The notes under the pieces are model-generated. The model did not search any database, had not been told where the DNA came from, and saw only the letters and a list, made by a program, of their open reading frames with translations. From Haloferax profundi (GTDB lineage Archaea; Halobacteriota; Halobacteria; Halobacteriales; Haloferacaceae), in NCBI RefSeq assembly GCF_001469865.1, contig NZ_LOPV01000440.1:1-32383 (forward strand): DNA of 32,383 nt. The letters run 5' to 3'. Below, one piece after another: positions 14,472-21,332 of the stretch (position 1 is the first letter of the stretch; every line of letters begins with the position of its first letter). The position numbers and the translations under genes were made by a program.

Positions 14472-14762
14472 ATGGCCGTTGATTCGACAGCAGAGGGGAG
14501 CGCCGCGTCCCCTGTCTCCCAGGCTTCGAGTTCTGGAGACGTGCCAGCTGATGCGGCGACTCAACGTGGTTCGTCAGAACCACCTGTAGATTCTATCGTC
14601 GGGACGGCCGACGACGGTATCGTACGGCAAATTGGGCACGACGATTTCGACCCAGTCGGGACACTCATTCTCGTCGTTATCTACATGATTATCCTGCTTT
14701 CGATGTGGGTGTTCATGTACTTCATCGAGTTCCTCGGTCGGGGTCTGACGGTGGTGGGGTGA
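14472..14762 (+). CDS. cbaD: Cytochrome ba3-type oxidase small subunit (CbaD-like)
   Basis: A 96-residue protein. The first 55 residues are Ser/Ala-rich and disordered. A short conserved stretch (FDPVGTLILVVIYMIILLSMWVFMYFIEFLGRG) follows and forms one membrane helix, matching the small single-helix subunit (IIa-like) of ba3 oxidases. It is the first gene of the operon cbaD-cbaB-cbaA-small subunit. The next gene begins three bases after its stop. Such subunits help stabilise subunit II. Confidence 0.85.
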   Translation: MAVDSTAEGSAASPVSQASSSGDVPADAATQRGSSEPPVDSIVGTADDGIVRQIGHDDFDPVGTLILVVIYMIILLSMWVFMYFIEFLGRGLTVVG

Positions 14763-14765
14763 CAG

Positions 14766-15299
14766 ATGGAGATACACACGTACGAGAAACTCTGGCTGGC
14801 ACTCGCACTCGTCCTCATCGTCGGGTTCATTGGAACAATCACCTACGGCGCCGCCGGCGTGGGTATCGAGATGATAGACGACGAGGGTGGAACCGTCGAC
14901 CCGGCAACGCTCGACGACCACCCGAAGTTCGGCGACCCGGGCGTCGAAAAGACCGGTGAGAACTCCTACGACGTGTACGTCGTCGCTCGACAGTTCGTCT
15001 TCGAACCCGGCACGACGCAGCCCATCCGCGTCCCCGAAGGGAGTACCGTCACGTTCTACGTGACTGCAGCAGACGTCATTCACGGCTTCAACGTCGTGGG
15101 AACCAACGCGAACACGATGGCGATTCCCGGCCAAGTGGCCAAGTTCACCGTCGAGTTCGACGAGGCCGGTGAGTACGGTCTGGTTTGTAACGAATACTGT
15201 GGCTCAGGGCACCACGTGATGGAAGGAAAACTCGTCGTCATGGAACAGAGCGAATTCGACAGTTGGTACGAACAGCAGCAACAGGAGGGAAGTAACTGA
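14766..15299 (+). CDS. cbaB: Cytochrome ba3-type terminal oxidase subunit II
   Basis: A 177-residue protein with one N-terminal membrane helix (about 10-30) followed by an extracellular cupredoxin domain holding the dinuclear CuA centre. Ligand residues are visible: His106 (DVIHGFNV), Cys141, Cys145, His149 and Met152 in CNEYCGSGHHVM. It accepts electrons from a blue copper protein (halocyanin in this group) or a cytochrome and passes them to subunit I. Its stop codon overlaps the start of cbaA by one base. The single helix is typical of ba3-type oxidases; aa3 subunit II proteins have two. Confidence 0.95.
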   Translation: MEIHTYEKLWLALALVLIVGFIGTITYGAAGVGIEMIDDEGGTVDPATLDDHPKFGDPGVEKTGENSYDVYVVARQFVFEPGTTQPIRVPEGSTVTFYVTAADVIHGFNVVGTNANTMAIPGQVAKFTVEFDEAGEYGLVCNEYCGSGHHVMEGKLVVMEQSEFDSWYEQQQQEGSN

Positions 15300-17071
15300 T
15301 GGCGACCGCTTCTGGGCCGGCCCGGACGTTCGTCGATAGGTTCCCCTCCGAGGCAGGTGTCATCAAGGCGAACCTCCTCGTCTCGTTCGTCGCACTCGGA
15401 ATAGGAGCGTTCTTCGGCCTCGTACAGGCGCTCCACCGAACAGACATCCTTCGCGTCATCGACTCTGCGGACTACTACACGATGCTGACTGGACACGGTG
15501 TCCTCTTGGCAATCGTGTTCACCATCTTCTTCCTCACAGGGTTCTTCCACTGGGCAACCGCGCGGAGTCTGGACCGCCCCGCCGTGAGTACACTGTACTC
15601 GTGGGCGTGGTTCGGTCTGATGACGACTGGGACAGTCCTCGCCACCATCGCGATTCTCGGTGGCCTCGTCCCGAATCTCGGAATTAGCGCAGACGTGTTG
15701 TTCACGTTCTACGCCCCGCTGCAAGCCCACCCGATTTTCTACATCGGACTGGCGATGTTCATCGTCGGAACGTGGCTCGCAGGTGCCGACTGGTTCCTCT
15801 CGTACCGTGCGTGGCGGAGCGACAACAAGGGTGAGCGCATCCCACTGCAGATGTTCATGGTCCTGACGACCATGATTATGTGGTACCTCGCGACGCTCGG
15901 TGTCGCCGTCTCGGTGGTGTTCTTCCTCATCCCGTGGTCGCTCGGTCTGATTCCGAGTGTCAACCCGCTTCTCACGCGGACGCTGTTCTGGTACTTCGGA
16001 CACCCAATCGTGTACTTCTGGCTGATGCCAGCGTACATGATGTGGTACACCATCCTCCCGAAACTCTCGGGCGGTCGCCTGTTCAGCGACCCACTCGCAC
16101 GCGTGGTGTTCCTGTTGTTCCTGCTGCTCTCGACGCCGGTCGGGATTCACCACCAGTACCTCGACCCGGGTATCGCAGAGGGCTTCAAGTTCATCGCGAT
16201 GACGAACACGATGTTCCTGCTGCTCCCGTCGCTACTCACGGCGTTCACCGCCGTCGCCAGCATGGAACACGGTGCACGACAGCGTGGTGGCGAAGGCTAC
16301 CTCCGCTGGCTTGGTGCACTCCCGTGGCGTGACCCTGCCTTCACCGGCATGGCACTCGCCGGGATTCTGTTCGCCGCAGGTGGGTTCTCCGGCATGATCA
16401 ACGCCGGGATGAACATCAACTACCTCATCCACAACACGCTGTGGGTTCCCGGTCACTTCCACCTCACCGTCGGGACTGCCGTCGCCCTGACCATGATGGC
16501 AGGGTCCTACTGGCTGGTTCCGCAACTCACCGGGACGAAACTCTACAGCCGACCGATTGGCCTCCTGCAGGTCATCATGTGGTTCGTCGGCATGGTCTTC
16601 ATGTCGAACGCGATGCACCGCGCCGGCCTCGCTGGCATCCCGCGTCGGACCGCAGAACCGCAGTACCAGAACTTCGAGTTCCTGACGCCTATCGGGAGCA
16701 TCTTCGAACTACGTGTGCAGATTGCCCTCGGCGGGACGCTCCTGTTCCTGTCGGTGGTGCTGTTCCTGTTCAACATCCTCCTGACCTCGCTCGGAGAGGA
16801 GTCCGACCGTCCGGTCGACGAGTACCTCCCCGAACCGCTCTCGGGCCCCGAGGGTAGTCCGCGCGTCCTCGACAACCTCGGTCTGTGGACCGGCATCGCC
16901 GTCGTCCTCGTCATCCTCGCCTACACGCTTCCGCTCGCTGGTATCATTCAGAACGGTGGCGGCCTGTTCGGCGGTGGCCTGCCAATTCCGGCCACCGTCT
17001 CGGCGGGTCTCGACTTCGTGACGACGTTGGTTACCACGACGGTCAACACCCTGCTGGAGGTTGCTGCATGA
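15299..17071 (+). CDS. cbaA: Cytochrome ba3-type terminal oxidase subunit I
   Basis: A 590-residue heme-copper oxidase catalytic subunit with about 13 membrane helices. Heme b ligand candidates are His66 (LTGHGVLL) and His388. The CuB ligands are His235, with the cross-linked Tyr239 in GHPIVYF, and His284-His285 (GIHHQY). The high-spin heme ligand is His386 (WVPGHFHLT). HPIVY in place of HPEVY and the lack of the D-channel pattern place it in the B-type (ba3) class, which uses one proton channel and works at low oxygen. It reduces O2 to water and pumps protons. Start and stop overlap the neighbouring genes, showing translational coupling. Confidence 0.97.
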   Translation: MATASGPARTFVDRFPSEAGVIKANLLVSFVALGIGAFFGLVQALHRTDILRVIDSADYYTMLTGHGVLLAIVFTIFFLTGFFHWATARSLDRPAVSTLYSWAWFGLMTTGTVLATIAILGGLVPNLGISADVLFTFYAPLQAHPIFYIGLAMFIVGTWLAGADWFLSYRAWRSDNKGERIPLQMFMVLTTMIMWYLATLGVAVSVVFFLIPWSLGLIPSVNPLLTRTLFWYFGHPIVYFWLMPAYMMWYTILPKLSGGRLFSDPLARVVFLLFLLLSTPVGIHHQYLDPGIAEGFKFIAMTNTMFLLLPSLLTAFTAVASMEHGARQRGGEGYLRWLGALPWRDPAFTGMALAGILFAAGGFSGMINAGMNINYLIHNTLWVPGHFHLTVGTAVALTMMAGSYWLVPQLTGTKLYSRPIGLLQVIMWFVGMVFMSNAMHRAGLAGIPRRTAEPQYQNFEFLTPIGSIFELRVQIALGGTLLFLSVVLFLFNILLTSLGEESDRPVDEYLPEPLSGPEGSPRVLDNLGLWTGIAVVLVILAYTLPLAGIIQNGGGLFGGGLPIPATVSAGLDFVTTLVTTTVNTLLEVAA

Positions 17072-17262
17072 AGTTGACGAAGGCACGAGCGTTGGTCATC
17101 ATCGCGTTCAGCGTTCCCATCGCCATCGAACTCCGGACTGTGGCGGGGTTCTTCAACATCGACCTGCCCCTCATCGCCATCGCGGTCATCGAGTTCCTGT
17201 TCCTCGCCTTGATGTTCGTGCTGTACGGACTCTACGGCGAAGGGTCGGAGTCGGCGTCGTAA
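17068..17262 (+). CDS. Small membrane subunit of the ba3-type oxidase (CbaE-like)
   Basis: A 64-residue protein with two hydrophobic helices (VIIAFSVPIAIELRTVAGFF and LPLIAIAVIEFLFLALMFVLYGLY). Its ATG overlaps the stop of cbaA (ATGA), so it is translated with the oxidase. Haloarchaeal cba operons end with a gene of this kind, generally called cbaE. Its role is structural or in assembly. A strong hairpin with T-runs directly follows, marking the operon end. Confidence 0.78.
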   Translation: MKLTKARALVIIAFSVPIAIELRTVAGFFNIDLPLIAIAVIEFLFLALMFVLYGLYGEGSESAS

Positions 17263-17264
17263 TC

Positions 17265-17299
17265 ACCGGTCGCCCGAGACCGGTTTTGCTGCGATTTTT
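17265..17299 (+). terminator. Hairpin and T-runs at the end of the oxidase operon
   Basis: ACCGGTC (17265-17271), a six-base loop, then GACCGGT (17278-17284) form a perfect 7-bp stem ending in TTTT, with another TTTTT at 17295-17299. It lies directly after the stop at 17262. Confidence 0.7.
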
Positions 17300-17323
17300 C
17301 GGTGCCCTCGACGAGCGGAGAGC

Positions 17324-17399
17324 GCATATAATATCCCCTCGATAACGTGGGAGAACGCAGGCAGTTTCCCGGCGACTGGGAACCAGTCTGCCTATATAT
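17324..17399 (+). promoter_or_regulatory. Tandem TATA boxes flanking a hairpin, upstream of the 72-aa gene
   Basis: TATA box 1 is CATATAATAT (17325-17334). TATA box 2 is TATATAT (17393-17399), placed 30-36 bases before the ATG at 17429 and the obvious promoter of that gene. Between them AGGCAG/CTGCCT (17359-17364, 17388-17393) and TTCCC/GGGAA (17366-17370, 17378-17382) form an imperfect stem-loop. Box 1 could drive a longer leader or a small RNA. Confidence 0.5.
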
Positions 17400-17428
17400 G
17401 GAATTCTGTGGCGTAGACAGAGGTGACC

Positions 17429-17647
17429 ATGAAACTCGACGTGATGAAAGTCGGAATCGGCCTCGCAGTCGTCATCGGCATCACCCTCACGGTAGTCGCC
17501 GGGTACGCACTGTTCGCCACCGTCGGTGGCGTGGCTGGCCTGACTGTCGCGCCCGAACTGTTCGTCTCCATCCTGTTCGGTGGACTTCTCGTCGCGTCCG
17601 CCGCGGCAGTCCGAAAGACCGTCCCCAAGCCGCGCACCCGCGTCTAA
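17429..17647 (+). CDS. Small membrane protein of unknown function (72 aa)
   Basis: Two hydrophobic helices (about residues 6-31 and 38-57) with a basic C terminus (RKTVPKPRTRV), so the ends likely face the cytoplasm. The ATG at 17429 fits the TATATAT box 30-36 bases upstream; a GTG six bases earlier is in frame. It follows the oxidase operon but has its own promoter and is separated by a terminator. No family recognised. Composition and strong promoter argue that it is real. Confidence 0.68.
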   Translation: MKLDVMKVGIGLAVVIGITLTVVAGYALFATVGGVAGLTVAPELFVSILFGGLLVASAAAVRKTVPKPRTRV

Positions 17648-17760
17648 CGCCGACACAGCCGTAACCTCCATTCTCACGACGATAGTCGACACACCGTAGC
17701 CTCGCGGCTGCGAGACGCTTGACACGAAGAGCCATAGCGACAGCACGCAACTAGTATGAC

Positions 17761-18192
17761 ATGTACGATTCCGTCCTCGTCCCCACCGACGGGAGTGCCC
17801 GTTCTCTCGCCGCCGCCCGCCGTGCTATCGACATCGCCGACACCTACGACGCGACGATTCGCGTCTTGTCTGTCATCGACTCCAGTGACCTCGGTCTGTG
17901 GACCGCCGCGGACGTTCCGGTCGAACGAGTTCAGGCGAGTCTCCGCGACGCCGCAGAGATGGCCGTCGAAGAAATCGCGTCACTCGCCGACGACGCCGAC
18001 ATCCCCTGTGAAACAGCGGTCCGAATCGGCGTCCCACACCGAGAGATACTCGACTACGCCGACGAAGTCGGTGCCGACCTCGTCGTGATGGCGACGCACG
18101 GCCGGACCGGCCTCGAACACGCGATTTTGGGGAGTACGACCGAACGAGTCGTTCGACTCTCCGAGGTGCCGGTGTTGACCGTTCGTGAGTAG
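17761..18192 (+). CDS. Universal stress protein, UspA family
   Basis: A 143-residue Usp domain. It begins MYDSVLVPTDGSARSLAAARRA and ends with the ATP-binding region MATHGRTGLEHAILGSTTERVVRLSEVPVLTV. The first Gly of G-x2-G-x9-G-S is replaced by Ala (MATHG), a common variant. It is the fourth Usp gene of this window and converges on the membrane protein gene at 18229. Confidence 0.93.
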   Translation: MYDSVLVPTDGSARSLAAARRAIDIADTYDATIRVLSVIDSSDLGLWTAADVPVERVQASLRDAAEMAVEEIASLADDADIPCETAVRIGVPHREILDYADEVGADLVVMATHGRTGLEHAILGSTTERVVRLSEVPVLTVRE

Positions 18193-18228
18193 CGACGCGT
18201 TCGCTGCCGACAGTCCCGACTGGGCAAC

Positions 18229-18636
18229 TCAGGCGTACGTCCGTAGTCCGTCGGTGAGCGCTCGCCGACCGTAGAAGACGAGGCTGACGGCGCCGAACCC
18301 ACCGAGGAGCAGTGGAATCACGTCGAACCCACCGACCAGCAATCTGAGACCGCCCCAGAGCATGAACGCGGCGGATTGGCTGACGTTGTACGCCAGCGTC
18401 GAGTTGAACGGGACGAACCCTCCCGCGAGGAAGACGAAACAGAGGAGGACGACGCCGACAGTATCGGGAGAGAGCGGTGAAAGCCACCCTGCGACGACGG
18501 CGAAGACGGCGAACGCACTGAACACCACGCCGATGGCGAGTCTGAGTGGGGCGATTTCGTCGAACAGTGAGGCGTCGGGCGGGACTGCCGTCGGAGCGTC
18601 GTCGGTCGAGTTGTCGAAGTGTGAAGACACGACCAC
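18229..18636 (-). CDS. Multi-helix membrane protein of unknown function (135 aa)
   Basis: Four hydrophobic segments (about residues 32-50, 58-76, 86-100 and 104-122) after a polar N terminus, ending in a short basic tail (YGRRALTDGLRTYA). No ATG is available. The start is a GTG at 18636 or a second GTG at 18630, and the choice is uncertain. The gene is convergent with the Usp gene and lies about 30 bases downstream of the HtrA gene on the same strand, so it could be co-transcribed with it. No family recognised. Confidence 0.68.
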   Translation of the reverse strand: MVVSSHFDNSTDDAPTAVPPDASLFDEIAPLRLAIGVVFSAFAVFAVVAGWLSPLSPDTVGVVLLCFVFLAGGFVPFNSTLAYNVSQSAAFMLWGGLRLLVGGFDVIPLLLGGFGAVSLVFYGRRALTDGLRTYA

Positions 18637-18666
18637 GATATTAGGGAAGTAGTGTCAAAACGGTAT

Positions 18667-19689
18667 TCACTCGATTGGGATTTGGCTCTCACCGTCTCGG
18701 TTGTCCCGGGTCGCAGACGGCCGTTCGTCGAGTTCGACGACGAGCGTCATCGGGTCGCCTTCGCGGAGGACGTCGATTGCGACGGGTTCGCCGGGTCGGG
18801 TCTCGGTGATGAGGTAGCGCATCAACTCCTCGTGTGTCCGGACTGGGTTCCCTTCGATGGCGACGACGACGTCGCCGCCGACGGGAATCTCCCAGCCACG
18901 GAGCGCGGCCTTCTCGGTGCATCCGCGGAGGACGCCGTCGCCGGAGTCGCCGGTCGCAGTCCCGACGATGAGGACGCCACGAGGCGCGTCGAGGCCGTTT
19001 ACCTCTGCGATAGAAGGCGTCACGTCGAGAGTCCGCGCCCTGAGATACGAGTGTCGGTAGTGCCCGTCGGCGACGAGGTCTGGGAGGATGCGACTCGCGA
19101 TGACTGGCGAGACGGCGAATCCGATGTTGTCTCCCTGTTTCGCCCGGTTGACGCCGACGACTTCGTAGGGCGGACCGTCGCCGTCGCTCGTAATCCCGAC
19201 GAGCGGACCACCGGAGTTTCCGGGGTTGATTGGGGCGTCAGTCTGAACGACGTCGGGGATAGCGAACCCGTTCGAGGTGGGAAGCGACCGGTTCGCTCCG
19301 GAGACGATGCCGGCGGATATCGACCCGTCGAGACCGAGGGGATTCCCGAGGGCGGCGACTGCACGGCCGGGGGCCGGGTTCTGTGTCGCGAGGCGAAGTG
19401 CGACGGCGTCGTCGGGGAGGTCATCCACGGCGACGACGGCGAGGTCCGTGTACGCGTCGGCACCGACGACGTCACCCACGCGCCACGACCCGTCGGCGAA
19501 TCGGAGTTCGACGCGCTTCGAGTCGCGGTCGGCGAGTCTGGAGACGTGCTCGTTCGTCACGAGGTGCTGGTCGTCGTAGACGAACGCACTGCCGGCGCCG
19601 CCGGGACGGCGTCGCCCGCCGACGTAGACGGAGACGACCGACGGGATGACGTCGCGGTACAGTCCTTCGAAATCGAGGTGGGTGGACAT
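18667..19689 (-). CDS. HtrA/DegP-type serine protease with PDZ domain
   Basis: A 340-residue protein. The trypsin-like domain holds the complete catalytic triad: His48 (LVTNEHV), Asp82 (AYTDLAVV) and Ser159 (NPGNSGGPL). A C-terminal PDZ domain covers about residues 225-325 (GVLIVGTATGDSG...GGDVVVAIEGNPVRTHEELMRYL). HtrA enzymes degrade or refold misfolded proteins. Unlike most relatives it shows no signal peptide, Tat motif or membrane anchor; the protein starts directly with MSTHLDFEGLYRDVIPSVV, so it appears cytoplasmic. The ATG at 19689 was preferred to the in-frame ATG eight codons upstream because the added residues look unstructured. Confidence 0.92.
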   Translation of the reverse strand: MSTHLDFEGLYRDVIPSVVSVYVGGRRRPGGAGSAFVYDDQHLVTNEHVSRLADRDSKRVELRFADGSWRVGDVVGADAYTDLAVVAVDDLPDDAVALRLATQNPAPGRAVAALGNPLGLDGSISAGIVSGANRSLPTSNGFAIPDVVQTDAPINPGNSGGPLVGITSDGDGPPYEVVGVNRAKQGDNIGFAVSPVIASRILPDLVADGHYRHSYLRARTLDVTPSIAEVNGLDAPRGVLIVGTATGDSGDGVLRGCTEKAALRGWEIPVGGDVVVAIEGNPVRTHEELMRYLITETRPGEPVAIDVLREGDPMTLVVELDERPSATRDNRDGESQIPIE

Positions 19690-19803
19690 GGTGGTGCGAA
19701 AGCGGGACGACACACGCCGTCCGGCCGTCGCTTACCTCGGGTTAGTGCCCGGAGAATTTGAGCATGTCGCGTGGTGACAGTCGGCGTGGACGTGATTCAG
19801 ACA

Positions 19804-19817
19804 CGTCGATATCGACG
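19804..19817. promoter_or_regulatory. Perfect palindrome upstream of the aldolase promoter
   Basis: CGTCGATATCGACG is a perfect 14-base palindrome ending ten bases before the TATA element of the aldolase gene, where an activator or repressor site would be expected. Confidence 0.45.
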
Positions 19818-19827
19818 CGACCCCCAA

Positions 19828-19835
19828 TTTATTAA
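19828..19835 (+). promoter_or_regulatory. TATA box of the KDPG aldolase gene
   Basis: TTTATTAA lies 27-34 bases before the ATG at 19862, predicting a leaderless transcript. Confidence 0.65.
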
Positions 19836-19861
19836 CTTCTGTAGTAAATATCGGGTCGACA

Positions 19862-20521
19862 ATGGTCGCACTCGACGTACACGAGAACATGCAACGACTC
19901 GCCGACAGTGGCGTCGTCGCGGTGATGCGCGGCGCGGACGCCGACACCATCATCGACGTCGCCGACGCACTGAACGAGGGGGGTGTCACCGCCTACGAGA
20001 TTACGGCCGACAACCCCGACGCGATGGACCTCATCAGCGAGGTGTCGGCGTCGTTCTCGGACCGTGAGGCTATCGTCGGCGCGGGCACCGTCCTCGACGC
20101 GCCGACGGCCAACGCGGCGATTCAGGCTGGAGCAGAGTTCGTCGTCGGCCCGAACTTCGACGAGGGTGTCGTCGAGACGTGCAACCGCTACGGAACGCTC
20201 GTCGCCCCGGGCATCATGACACCGACAGAGGCGGTCGACGCCTACTCGGCCGGTGCCGACCTCGTGAAGGTCTTCCCGGCGTCGTCGCTCGGGCCGGGCC
20301 ACCTCAAGAGCATGAAGGGCCCACTTCCACAGATTCCGATGATGCCGACCGGTGGCGTCGGCCTCGACAACGCCGCCGACTACATCGAGGCGGGCGCAGT
20401 CGTCGTCGGTGCGGGCGGGGCGCTCATGGACGACGAGGCTATCGCAAACGGCCACTTCGAGGTCATCACCGAGACAGCCCGCGAGTTCTCACAGATTATC
20501 GACGACGCGCGCGACGAGTAA
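19862..20521 (+). CDS. kdgA: 2-keto-3-deoxy-6-phosphogluconate (KDPG) aldolase, bacterial type
   Basis: A 219-residue TIM-barrel class I aldolase of the Eda family. It cleaves KDPG to pyruvate and glyceraldehyde-3-phosphate in the semi-phosphorylative Entner-Doudoroff pathway that haloarchaea use for glucose. The Schiff-base Lys136 is in DLVKVFPAS and the general acid/base Glu46 in AYEITAD. Family blocks IVGAGTVLDAP, APGIMTPTE and MPTGGVGLDN are present. The position equivalent to E. coli Eda Arg49 is Asp50. Whether this is usual in haloarchaeal enzymes could not be checked. The gene is monocistronic with its own promoter and converges with the carbonic anhydrase gene 18 bases away. Confidence 0.92.
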   Translation: MVALDVHENMQRLADSGVVAVMRGADADTIIDVADALNEGGVTAYEITADNPDAMDLISEVSASFSDREAIVGAGTVLDAPTANAAIQAGAEFVVGPNFDEGVVETCNRYGTLVAPGIMTPTEAVDAYSAGADLVKVFPASSLGPGHLKSMKGPLPQIPMMPTGGVGLDNAADYIEAGAVVVGAGGALMDDEAIANGHFEVITETAREFSQIIDDARDE

Positions 20522-20539
20522 TCGGCTCGAATCGGCCCG

Positions 20540-21235
20540 TCACCGAATCGATTTGACGCGACCCGCGAACTCGTCGGGGACCCACTCGGCGACGAGGTCC
20601 GGGTCCGAATCGCCGTTCGCGGCGACGAGGTACGCCGCTCCGTCGTCGTCGCCGTAGGCGTGCTGGAAGTCGTAGACGAAGCCCCAGCAGTCGGTGGCTT
20701 CGGGAACCTCGTCGCTCTCGGTGAGGAACTCCACCTGCCGGACGACGGCGTACTCGACCAGACGGTTGACCGCGTCGCCAGCCGGGGTATCCTCGTCGAA
20801 GATTCCCAACTCGCGTGCTTCTTCGACCAGTGGGACGAGGCGCGAGACGGCGTCTTCGACGGCGGCAGGGAGGTCGTTCGCACCGTCCTCGACGACGGAC
20901 TTGTAGGCAGCCATGACCCCGCCACACCCAGTGTGCCCGAGGACGACGATATCTGAGACGCCGAGTTCGGAGACGGCGTACCCGACGGCGTCGTTGACGA
21001 CGAGGCGGCCACCGACGGTGGTCCAGGCTTGATTCCCCACGTTGACCGATTTGAAGAGTTTCCCCGGTTTCTCGGCATTCCAGAGTGTCTCGACTGGAAC
21101 GCGAGAGTCCGAACATCCGATGGAGACGACCTGAGGTTTCTGCACGTCTCGAACCCCTTCGAAGTGGTCAGCGCCGAGGTGTTCGACGTAGTATTCGTTT
21201 CCAGCCATGAGCGACTCCAGTACCGAATACGCCAT
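20540..21235 (-). CDS. Beta-class carbonic anhydrase
   Basis: A 231-residue zinc enzyme interconverting CO2 and bicarbonate. All beta-class site residues are present: Cys41 with the Asp43-Arg45 pair in GCSDSRV, then His101 and Cys104 in GHTGCGGV. The usual FKSVNVGNQA segment lies between them. It is somewhat longer than many type II enzymes because of an acidic C-terminal region. It is downstream of dabA on the same strand but has its own TATA box and is preceded by a hairpin, so it can be expressed separately. An in-frame ATG nine codons later (21208) is an alternative start. Beside DabAB it would handle inorganic carbon inside the cell. Confidence 0.93.
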   Translation of the reverse strand: MAYSVLESLMAGNEYYVEHLGADHFEGVRDVQKPQVVSIGCSDSRVPVETLWNAEKPGKLFKSVNVGNQAWTTVGGRLVVNDAVGYAVSELGVSDIVVLGHTGCGGVMAAYKSVVEDGANDLPAAVEDAVSRLVPLVEEARELGIFDEDTPAGDAVNRLVEYAVVRQVEFLTESDEVPEATDCWGFVYDFQHAYGDDDGAAYLVAANGDSDPDLVAEWVPDEFAGRVKSIR

Positions 21236-21261
21236 TGCGATGGACTACGATTCTCCAGAGG

Positions 21262-21267
21262 TAAATA
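21262..21267 (-). promoter_or_regulatory. TATA box of the carbonic anhydrase gene
   Basis: TATTTA on the minus strand lies 27-32 bases before the ATG at 21235. Confidence 0.55.
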
Positions 21268-21298
21268 CCCGGGAAGGAACGAAGATTCACCGCTCGGC

Positions 21299-21321
21299 AC
21301 CACTCCCGAACGAGGAGTGGT
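21299..21321 (-). terminator. Hairpin between dabA and the carbonic anhydrase gene
   Basis: ACCACTCC and GGAGTGGT form a perfect 8-bp stem with a seven-base loop, 11 bases after the dabA stop codon. There is no long T-run, so it may be a processing or regulatory site rather than a terminator. Confidence 0.45.
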
Positions 21322-21332
21322 CGACTGACCAG

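Noticed and set aside
15080-16153. A 357-codon minus-strand frame across the oxidase subunit genes
   Set aside because: It is a highly polar, low-complexity translation opposite clear CuA and heme-copper oxidase motifs.
17704-17717. Short hairpin CTCGC-GGCT-GCGAG before the Usp gene at 17761
   Set aside because: A five-base stem without a T-run; likely chance.
18652-19761. A 369-codon plus-strand frame opposite the HtrA gene
   Set aside because: The HtrA frame has the complete triad and PDZ domain. The opposite frame is a codon-bias shadow without motifs.
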